Source: Deltaproteobacteria bacterium
GTDB lineage: Bacteria > Desulfobacterota > Desulfobacteria > Desulfobacterales > Desulfosarcinaceae
Reading direction: 5' to 3'
Assembly (NCBI GenBank): GCA_020444075.1
Contig: JAHLLR010000056.1
Span: 1-33,199 of the forward strand
DNA length: 33,199 bases
Of the stretch, positions 27,323 to 33,199 are shown piece after piece (position 1 is the stretch's first letter; each line of letters starts with the position of its first letter). Below the pieces are notes generated by a model. It was not told where the DNA came from. It saw only the letters and a list, made by a program, of their open reading frames with translations, and made no database searches. Position numbers and translations under genes: made by a program.

Positions 27323-27967
27323 ATGTTCATTACTTTAGAAGGCATTGAAGGGTCCGGGAAAACCACCCAGATCCAGATTGTCGCCGATTGGCTGATGACG
27401 ATCGGCCGTGACTGCCTGACCACCCGGGAGCCCGGCGGGACGCCCATCGGCGGTCAGATTCGTTCCGTCCTGCTCCACCCGGAAAACAGTGACCTGGCCC
27501 CTGCGGCTGAGCTGCTCCTTTACGTGGCGGACCGGGTCCAGCATCTGGAAACGGTGGTCCGTCCGGCCCTGGCGGCCGGCAGGGTGGTGGTCTGCGACCG
27601 CTATTTCGATGCCACCCTGGTCTATCAGGGCTACGCCCGGGGACTGGACAGGGGGATGATCCGTCAGCTCCACCAGCTGGTCTGCAACGGCCTGACACCC
27701 GATCTGACCCTGCTGCTCGATCTGGATCCCGAAGCCGGGCTGGCGCGCGCCTGGCGCCGGATTGATGCCGATGCCGCCCATGCGAAGGAATCCCGGTTCG
27801 AAAAAGAGCGCCTGGCCTTCCATCGGCGGGTGAGGGCGGGTTACCTGGATCTGGCCAGGCGGGAACCCCGGCGCTTCGTCATCATCGACGCCGAGGTCGA
27901 CGAGCAGGCGGTGCGTGAGCAGATTGAAGCGGCGCTCAAGTCACGCTTCAAAGGCAATGCCGGATGA
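27323..27967 (+). CDS. tmk: Thymidylate kinase
   Basis: Phosphorylates dTMP to dTDP for DNA synthesis. The 214 residues have the P-loop FITLEGIEGSGKTTQIQ at the start, the substrate segment TTREPGGTPIGGQIR, and VVVCDRYFDATLVYQGYARG. The length is typical. The ATG at 27323 is preceded by GGATGA, which overlaps the stop of the nuclease gene; a TTG two codons earlier is unlikely. The fused cysK-cysS gene follows after 106 bases. Confidence 0.95.
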   Translation: MFITLEGIEGSGKTTQIQIVADWLMTIGRDCLTTREPGGTPIGGQIRSVLLHPENSDLAPAAELLLYVADRVQHLETVVRPALAAGRVVVCDRYFDATLVYQGYARGLDRGMIRQLHQLVCNGLTPDLTLLLDLDPEAGLARAWRRIDADAAHAKESRFEKERLAFHRRVRAGYLDLARREPRRFVIIDAEVDEQAVREQIEAALKSRFKGNAG

Positions 27968-28073
27968 AGCGGGAGGCCCGGTCAGCATCCGATCGACCAT
28001 CGATTCAATTTTTGATGTTGAATTTCGGTTTACATTCCGTTCTTTTTTGCCATTGCAAACGGGACCTTTTGTC

Positions 28074-30356
28074 ATGAACGACAGCATTTTGAATCATATC
28101 GGCAATACCCCGCTGGTGGAGATCCGGCGGCTGAACCCCAACCCGCATGTCCGGGTGCTGGCCAAGCTGGAGTATCTCAACCCCGGCGGTTCGATCAAGG
28201 ACCGCCCGGCGCTGTCCATGATCGAGGAGGGGGAACGGTCGGGTGAACTGAAACCGGGAAAGACGGTGATCGAGGCCACCAGCGGCAACACGGGGATCGG
28301 CCTGGCCATGGTCTGCTCGGTCAAAGGCTACCGGCTGCTGCTGGCCATGAGCGAGGCGGCCAGTGTGGAGCGGCAGCAGATCCTCAGGGCGCGTGGTGCG
28401 GAGATTCTGCTCACCCCGGGCCATCTGGGCACCGACGGTGCCATCGAGGAGGTGTACCGCCTCGCGCGGGAGAATCCCGACACCTATTTCATGACCGACC
28501 AGTACAACAACCCGGCCAACTGGAAGGCCCATTACAACGGCACCGCCGTCGAATTATGGGATCAGACCGGCGGCACGCTGACTCATATGGTGGCTACCAT
28601 GGGCACATCGGGAACCCTGATGGGGCTGTCCCGGCGGCTCAAGGAATTCAACCCCGAGATCCGGATCATCGGGGTGGAGCCATATCTGGGACACCGGCTC
28701 CAAGGGCTTAAAAACATGAAGGAAGCCTACCAGCCGGAAATATTCGAGAAGCGCCTGTTGGACGAGAAGGTCAACGTGGAGGATGAGCCGGCTTTCGAGA
28801 TGACCCGGCGCCTTGCCCGGGAAGAAGGCCTCATGGTGGGCATGAGCAGCGGTGCAGCCATGGTGGTGGCCGCCGAGGTCGCCACGTCCCTGGAGCAGGG
28901 GACGCTGGTGGTGATCTTTCCCGACGGCGGTGAACGCTACCTTTCCACCCCGCTCTTTGCCGTCCAGGAGAAGATAGACCTCAAGCTGTTCAATACCATG
29001 ACGCATAAGAAAGAGCCTTTTTTGCCGGTGAATCCGGGGAAGGTGTCCATGTACGCCTGCGGCCCGACGGCCCATGCCCGCATGCACGTGGGGGAGGGCC
29101 GACGCTTCATCTTTTCCGACCTACTGGCGCGCTACCTGGCTTACCGGGGATATGCGGTCAACCAGGTGATGAACATCACCGATCTGGACGACAAGACCAT
29201 CGAGGGCTCCGAGAAGGCCGGCATGTCCCTGGAAGACTTCACCGGCATGCACATCGAATCCTTTCATAAGGATCTTAAAAGGTTGGGCATCCAGCCGGCC
29301 AATCACTATCCCCGGGCCAGCGAACACGCCGACGATATGGTCAGCCTGGCTGACCGGCTGGTCAAAAAAGGCTATGCTTACGAAAAGCTGCGTTCCATCT
29401 ATTTCGACATTTCGCGATTCAAGGCATACGGCCAGTTATCGGGAATCGACCTCAACAAGATCCGCGTCGGCGCCACCGTGGACCTGGACGAGTACGAAAA
29501 GGACAATCCCCGCGATTTCACCCTGCTCAAACGCACCCGGCTGTCGGAACTCAAGCGGGGCATCTACACGCCGACCGACTGGGGCAACATGCGCCCCTCA
29601 TGGCACCTGCAATGCGCCGCCATGTCCATGCGATACCTGGGGGATTTCTACGATATCCACTGCGCCGGCCGAGAGCTGGTATTTCCCCACCACGAGAACG
29701 AGATCGCCATTGCCGGCGCCCTGACCGGCAAGACCCTGGCCAAATACTGGGTTCACTGCGACCGCGTGCTGGTTGACGGCAAGAAGGTCGACGAAAAGAA
29801 AGATGCCCTGACCATTCAGGGCCTGCTGGACATGGGCTACACGGGGCGGGAGATCCGCTACTGGCTGATCTCGGTCAACTATCGCAAACCGGTCCTGTTT
29901 TCCGTGGCGCGACTGAATCGGGTGCGCAAAACCTTAAAGCGCCTGGATGCCTGTATCCGGGCCTTGAAGAACGTCCGCCGTGGAGATTCCTTCGGGGAAC
30001 TGGATCAGCTCTGCTACGACATCAAAAATGGGTTTGCCTCCGCCATGGACGACGACCTGAACATCTCCGCCGCACTGGCCTCTCTCTTCACCGTGGTCAA
30101 GCGCATCAACACCCTGATTCTGGAAAGGCTCATTGATGCTGCCGGGGCTGAAAAAGTGCTGGAAACGCTGGCCCGCATCAACACGGTGGTGAACATTATC
30201 GATTTTGAGGACGAAACCGAAAACCCGGCCGTACAGCAATTGATGGACGAACGGAGGCGCGCGCGGCAGGCCAAGGACTGGGTCCTTGCGGATCGGCTGC
30301 GCGACCAACTGCTGGAGATGGGGGTGGTTCCCCGGGATGATCGTGTCCGTCCATGA
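28074..30356 (+). CDS. Fused cysteine synthase (CysK) and cysteinyl-tRNA synthetase (CysS)
   Basis: One 760-residue frame. Residues 1 to about 300 are a PLP-dependent cysteine synthase: PLP Lys42 in NPGGSIKDRPA, phosphate-binding TSGNTG and GMSSGAA. Residues about 305-760 are cysteinyl-tRNA synthetase: CGPTAHARMHVGEGR (HIGH region and zinc Cys329), TDLDDKTIEGSEKAG, WHLQCAAMSMRYLGD (Cys514), and the zinc-site HCAGRELVFPHHENE. The ATP loop KMSKS is replaced by KVDEK (571-575, in DGKKVDEKKDALT), a marked departure. The fusion would make cysteine and charge it to tRNA, or form a relay for another cysteine-derived product. The frame is open 53 codons upstream into tmk, but the ATG at 28074 begins the CysK fold. 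The ribosome site is weak (GGGACC). Confidence 0.9.
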   Translation: MNDSILNHIGNTPLVEIRRLNPNPHVRVLAKLEYLNPGGSIKDRPALSMIEEGERSGELKPGKTVIEATSGNTGIGLAMVCSVKGYRLLLAMSEAASVERQQILRARGAEILLTPGHLGTDGAIEEVYRLARENPDTYFMTDQYNNPANWKAHYNGTAVELWDQTGGTLTHMVATMGTSGTLMGLSRRLKEFNPEIRIIGVEPYLGHRLQGLKNMKEAYQPEIFEKRLLDEKVNVEDEPAFEMTRRLAREEGLMVGMSSGAAMVVAAEVATSLEQGTLVVIFPDGGERYLSTPLFAVQEKIDLKLFNTMTHKKEPFLPVNPGKVSMYACGPTAHARMHVGEGRRFIFSDLLARYLAYRGYAVNQVMNITDLDDKTIEGSEKAGMSLEDFTGMHIESFHKDLKRLGIQPANHYPRASEHADDMVSLADRLVKKGYAYEKLRSIYFDISRFKAYGQLSGIDLNKIRVGATVDLDEYEKDNPRDFTLLKRTRLSELKRGIYTPTDWGNMRPSWHLQCAAMSMRYLGDFYDIHCAGRELVFPHHENEIAIAGALTGKTLAKYWVHCDRVLVDGKKVDEKKDALTIQGLLDMGYTGREIRYWLISVNYRKPVLFSVARLNRVRKTLKRLDACIRALKNVRRGDSFGELDQLCYDIKNGFASAMDDDLNISAALASLFTVVKRINTLILERLIDAAGAEKVLETLARINTVVNIIDFEDETENPAVQQLMDERRRARQAKDWVLADRLRDQLLEMGVVPRDDRVRP

Positions 30357-30415
30357 ATGGCACCTTGCGGCCCGGATCCGTGTTCTCACATCTTGGAAAA
30401 TTATTGGAGAAAAAC

Positions 30416-31423
30416 ATGACTCCCGCATACCTGCCCTTTACCTATCTATCCGAATCCACGGCCCGCATGCTGACCGCTCTTGTGGGACCGGTGGTGATTT
30501 ACCAGCCATTGGCAACGAGCATTCCCGAAAGCCTGCGTGCACTGGCATCGCAGGGGCTCGTTGAGATCCGCACACCGATAATCCGGGATGACGACCGGCT
30601 GCGCGCCGCTTTAGCGGAATTCACCGACTGGGCGCGGATGAATCCGGGAAAATCCACCCCGGGTGCCGGGTTTTTCAGTCAGCGGCAGGGGGACATTCCT
30701 TTTTTCGACGAAACCGCGATCAACCGGATCCGATCCGATATTAAGCGGTATCATCAGACCGATCATCAGGCGGATCAGGAGGCGGAAAAAACGGAGGCCG
30801 AATTCAGTGCCCGACTGTTCCTGGCACTGGCCCAGGAGAACGACCAGGCCACCGACCGCCTTGACCATGATCTCAATCGGTTCAAAACGCTGGAAAAGGA
30901 TTTTCTGGACACCCTGACGGATACCGATGAGGTGGGTTTCAGTCGTCAGACCTTCGGTGCCCAGATCTGGCGGGACGATCCGGGTGCAAAACTGACCATG
31001 CAACGGATTCGTGCCTGGGCGACCCTGGCTATTGCCGATGATGCGCTGCCGGAACTGTTGACCACCACCAGCCGCGCGGTGATCGATGCCCTGCTTGAAA
31101 CCGATGGCGGCGCGCTTTGTTTCCAACGGCTGGCCGGCATTCGACTTCCCCTCCCAACGGCCGGTGCAGGTCCGGCATTAGGCAGTGTGCTGGCCGATCT
31201 GACTGCCCGGGAATTTCCATCATCGGATGCCCTTTCTACCTTCGCATCGATGGCCGCGGGTACGGAATCCGAGCCGGCCGCGACAGTCACCCTTTTTGCC
31301 GCCGCGAAGTGGACACCCTCAAGCGTCATCCGACGGATGGCTCCCGCAACCGCCGTCGCGTCGGGCAAAAATGAAAAAACGGAATCGGTTGGCCACACCC
31401 TGATTGTCCTGGTGGAAAGTTGA
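30416..31423 (+). CDS. Unrecognised 335-residue protein
   Basis: No family was recognised. The protein begins MTPAYLPFTYLSESTARML, is soluble-looking (no signal peptide or membrane segment), and is rich in charged helices: residues about 115-190 contain dense acidic and basic residues (RIRSDIKRYHQTDHQADQ) consistent with a coiled coil. The C-terminal third is alanine, serine and threonine rich and may be flexible. GGAG lies before the ATG at 30416; a longer frame from the ATG at 30353 overlaps the end of the cysK-cysS gene by one base, but its first 21 residues look untranslated. It follows that gene by 59 bases and is probably in the same transcript. It is probably a lineage-specific conserved protein. 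Confidence 0.72.
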   Translation: MTPAYLPFTYLSESTARMLTALVGPVVIYQPLATSIPESLRALASQGLVEIRTPIIRDDDRLRAALAEFTDWARMNPGKSTPGAGFFSQRQGDIPFFDETAINRIRSDIKRYHQTDHQADQEAEKTEAEFSARLFLALAQENDQATDRLDHDLNRFKTLEKDFLDTLTDTDEVGFSRQTFGAQIWRDDPGAKLTMQRIRAWATLAIADDALPELLTTTSRAVIDALLETDGGALCFQRLAGIRLPLPTAGAGPALGSVLADLTAREFPSSDALSTFASMAAGTESEPAATVTLFAAAKWTPSSVIRRMAPATAVASGKNEKTESVGHTLIVLVES

Positions 31424-31502
31424 TTCCGGCATCGATGAAAAGCCCAACTGGCGGGGAATTGGGGGCTATCCGGCGGGGTGCTGAAAAAAACGGCTTCAAC
31501 GC

Positions 31503-31529
31503 TTGACTGGGTGTTTTATTTGGTATAAG
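31503..31529 (+). promoter_or_regulatory. Candidate promoter of the ferredoxin gene
   Basis: TTGACT at 31503-31508 and TATAAG at 31524-31529, with a short 15-base spacer. The distance to the ATG (31607) leaves a leader of about 70 bases. Confidence 0.45.
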
Positions 31530-31606
31530 CCCTTTCCCATTAAAAGACAGCAGATGTTGATAATTGGATCAACACGCATAGAACCTATTGAAAGGAGACT
31601 TTTAAG

Positions 31607-31795
31607 ATGGCTTTTAACCCGATCGTTGACGAGACCAAATGCGTTGGCTGCGAAGAGTGTGTCGATGTGTGCCCCGTGGAAGTGTTCGAGATGCAGGATG
31701 AAAAATCCGTCCCGGTGAACGCTGAAGAATGCCTCGGCTGCGAAAGCTGCGTGGAAGTGTGCGAAGAGAGCGCCATCACCGTCGAAGAAACCTAA
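31607..31795 (+). CDS. 2x[4Fe-4S] ferredoxin
   Basis: A 62-residue bacterial-type ferredoxin. Two cluster motifs are present: Cys12, 15, 18 and 22 (CVGCEECVDVCP) and Cys42, 45, 48 and 52 (CLGCESCVEVCE). It carries low-potential electrons in the cytoplasm of anaerobes, for example to or from pyruvate or aldehyde oxidoreductases. The second motif lacks the usual proline after its last cysteine, and the protein is strongly acidic. A good AGGAGA precedes the ATG at 31607. It forms its own transcription unit with a strong terminator at 31823-31856. Confidence 0.96.
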   Translation: MAFNPIVDETKCVGCEECVDVCPVEVFEMQDEKSVPVNAEECLGCESCVEVCEESAITVEET

Positions 31796-31822
31796 TCATT
31801 GATGGTGTTAAAGACGTTCCAG

Positions 31823-31856
31823 CCCCTGACGGATTCATCCTTCAGGGGTTTTTTTT
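31823..31856 (+). terminator. Rho-independent terminator of the ferredoxin gene
   Basis: CCCCTGA (31823-31829) pairs with TCAGGGG (31842-31848), with an inner GGAT/ATCC stem after one mismatch, and eight T follow (31849-31856). Confidence 0.92.
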
Positions 31857-31904
31857 CCCGTCGCATCCGAATAATCCATCCTTTAGCATTGCCGGGAATC
31901 GGTC

Positions 31905-32408
31905 ATGAACCGTTATCAGATCGTCGAAACCGCATTCGGTTACAGCGCCGTAGCTTTTTCCGCCGAGCCGTTCAAACTGGTTGAGATCAGGCTGCCTGCA
32001 TCCGATCTCGACGAACTGTGCCGGCCATTTGACGAAGCGTATTGGCGAATCGACAATTACCATCCGAAAGCATCCGAAATTGGTTCCATCCTGGTTCGAT
32101 ATTTCAACGGAGAAAAAATCGACATCCCCTGGCCGGTGATGGACCTTGCCCGCTTCACCTCCGCCCAACAGGCCGTCTATCGTACGGTGGCCAAGATCCC
32201 CTACGGCCGGACTGCCTCCTACGGCCAGGTGGCGAGGATGGCCGGGCTTCCCCGAGCCGCCCGGTTCGTGGGCACCACCATGGCCAACAATCCTTACCCG
32301 GTTTTCATCCCCTGCCATCGGGTGATCAGAAGCGACGGGACACCAGGACTGTTCGGCGGCGGAGAGCCCTTGAAAGCAAGAATGCTGGCGCTGGAAGCAG
32401 CCTCCTGA
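31905..32408 (+). CDS. ogt: Methylated-DNA-[protein]-cysteine S-methyltransferase
   Basis: Repairs O6-methylguanine by moving the alkyl group to its own cysteine, a single-turnover reaction. The 167 residues have the acceptor Cys137 in FIPCHRVI, the DNA-binding turn ASYGQVARMAG with the conserved tyrosine at 106, and an arginine near 120 in PRAARFVG that would flip the base. The N-terminal domain is short and poorly conserved, as usual for Ogt. There is no Ada regulatory domain. The ATG at 31905 follows the ferredoxin terminator by 48 bases; GGGAA lies just before. No separate promoter was recognised. Confidence 0.93.
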   Translation: MNRYQIVETAFGYSAVAFSAEPFKLVEIRLPASDLDELCRPFDEAYWRIDNYHPKASEIGSILVRYFNGEKIDIPWPVMDLARFTSAQQAVYRTVAKIPYGRTASYGQVARMAGLPRAARFVGTTMANNPYPVFIPCHRVIRSDGTPGLFGGGEPLKARMLALEAAS

Positions 32409-32822
32409 TTGTTGTATCCGCCAGCAAAAAAAACTCAATCCGGGAACAACCTGCAATACTGCTGTGTAATTCCAACCTGAACTGAAATCTGTCCAAGCAC
32501 AAGATGTGGGATCCCAATTAATTCAGATTCGTTTTCATTTAATGGCAAGTTACCTGTCTTTTGAGATAAGCTTGATAGGTGCAGTTATGAAGGAGTAAAT
32601 TGTACTGAACTGCTTACTCGAAACATTGTACAATTTACGAAATGACCTGGATTGGATTCAAATGATCCTGCGGTGGCCAATGGTTTTTATGGTTTTGGTT
32701 CCACCTTAGGTTCTCTCATGATTCTATTCCCATCATTTCCCCAACTGCAAAAAAACTACCCACCCTTTTTTGGAACAAAAATTAAGGGTTCTTCGGAATA
32801 TAATCTGAAAAGTGGATAGCGC
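32409..32822. other. Noncoding stretch with nested inverted repeats
   Basis: No gene was found in these 414 bases, which are more AT-rich than their neighbours. The notable structure is at 32581-32638. GTAAATTGTAC (32595-32605) and GTACAATTTAC (32628-32638) form an 11-bp perfect pair. GCAGTT (32581-32586) pairs with AACTGC (32608-32613), and GAGTAA (32593-32598) with TTACTC (32614-32619), in interleaved order, a pseudoknot-like layout that competes with the first pair. The remainder, 32639-32760, shows nothing recognised. Confidence 0.55.
32749..32789 (-). terminator. Weak candidate terminator of the MoaD-like gene
   Basis: On the minus strand ACCCTT pairs with AAGGGT (plus 32784-32789 with 32762-32767). 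A run of seven T (plus A at 32749-32755) follows after six bases. The gap between stem and T run makes it weaker than a standard terminator. Confidence 0.35.
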
Positions 32823-33059
32823 TCACATACCCCCCACTGCTGGTGCCAAGCCAACCCGGTCACCATCGGACAACACTTCGTCGAGATCCGTAATGCGGCT
32901 GTTGACGAACGCAATCTTAACATCCTCTCGAGCAATACCTGCCTGCGCGATAAGGTCCCCGACAGTTTGTCCTTCATCCAATTGGTAGGGGGTGCTGGCA
33001 TTGTAGTCACATGCGTCGAGGTTCACTAGGGTTGAAAAGCATTTTAGATTTATTTTCAT
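32823..33059 (-). CDS. MoaD/ThiS-family ubiquitin-like sulfur carrier, GGM ending
   Basis: A 78-residue beta-grasp protein starting MKINLKCFSTLVNLDACDY and ending RVGLAPAVGGM. MoaD and ThiS accept sulfur as a thiocarboxylate on a C-terminal Gly-Gly; here one methionine follows the pair, so that residue would have to be removed before activation. Relatives with this ending sit next to aldehyde:ferredoxin oxidoreductase genes in anaerobes, so a role in tungsten or molybdenum pterin cofactor supply is likely (inference). The frame opens nine codons earlier at 33086, but AGGAG lies directly before the ATG at 33059. Upstream sequence continues beyond the window. Confidence 0.88.
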   Translation of the reverse strand: MKINLKCFSTLVNLDACDYNASTPYQLDEGQTVGDLIAQAGIAREDVKIAFVNSRITDLDEVLSDGDRVGLAPAVGGM

Positions 33060-33199
33060 GACAAACTCCTCTGTTAGCAAAAACAAATGATCGCCGCACC
33101 CGTTTGATTCAAGTAACGGCCGAAGGCATGCTTAGCAAAAATTACAAATCATGCTGTCGTTAGGGACGAATGTCCGGTAGTTCATACCTGATGCTTTGG
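33060..33199. other. Upstream region of the MoaD-like gene, window end
   Basis: No supported gene is seen. A minus-strand frame is open from the right edge to a TAA at 33134-33132 (about 21 codons), too short to tell the tail of a gene from chance. No good promoter was recognised. Confidence 0.3.

Noticed and set aside
33132-33199. A minus-strand frame open from the right edge to TAA at 33134-33132
   Set aside because: Only about 21 codons are visible and no family is recognised, so it cannot be called the end of an oxidoreductase gene.

Overview
The window reads as chromosomal DNA of an anaerobic, Gram-negative member of the Desulfobacterota (former Deltaproteobacteria), most likely near the Desulfosarcina/Desulfobacteria group. 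This placement is inferred from gene content: lptD and a two-gene Kdo8N module (outer membrane with LPS), a holB-ricT-metG cluster, a 2x[4Fe-4S] ferredoxin, and a MoaD-like protein ending in GGM of the kind found beside tungsten aldehyde:ferredoxin oxidoreductases. Most of the DNA is GC-rich, densely packed housekeeping sequence. No prophage, CRISPR array or intact insertion sequence was seen.

Layout. (1) 1-2102, minus: the start of a small zinc-ribbon protein and a membrane-anchored PpiD/SurA-like chaperone. (2) 2103-2750: a noncoding stretch with a 142-bp MITE-like inverted repeat flanked by TGTT, then tRNA-Ala(GGC) with its promoter and a terminator. (3) 2763-3884, minus: a compact operon of Smr-domain protein, single-domain response regulator and SLOG/YpsA-like protein. 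(4) 4211-7414, plus: aroB, a homologue of tRNA-queuosine mannosyltransferase, and a secreted M15/YcbK-like peptidase. (5) 7415-7994: a decayed OppF/DppF ATPase gene lacking its N-terminal half and carrying an in-frame stop. (6) 8166-10462, plus: a cyclophilin with a strong promoter and a possible attenuator, then pepA with a terminator. (7) 10545-25335, all minus: lptD, a NusG paralogue, an HU protein, holB, ricT, metG, a penicillin-binding protein, kdnA, kdnB and a 1256-residue GlmS-like protein. (8) 25417-31423, plus: surE, a YhaM-like HD nuclease, tmk, a fused cysteine synthase/cysteinyl-tRNA synthetase and an unrecognised protein. (9) 31503-33199: ferredoxin, ogt, a noncoding stretch with nested inverted repeats, and the MoaD-like gene on the minus strand.

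How the genes relate. The cell-envelope theme is clearest: kdnA and kdnB should oxidise and then transaminate C8 of Kdo to give Kdo8N for the LPS inner core, lptD inserts LPS, and the PBP and M15 peptidase act on peptidoglycan. The giant GlmS-like protein follows kdnB closely in the same direction and may make or channel an amino sugar; that link is inference. The most unusual items are this GlmS-like protein (catalytic cysteine about 62 residues from the start, large insertions, about 320 extra C-terminal residues), the CysK-CysS fusion with a degenerate KMSKS loop, and the two noncoding structured elements.
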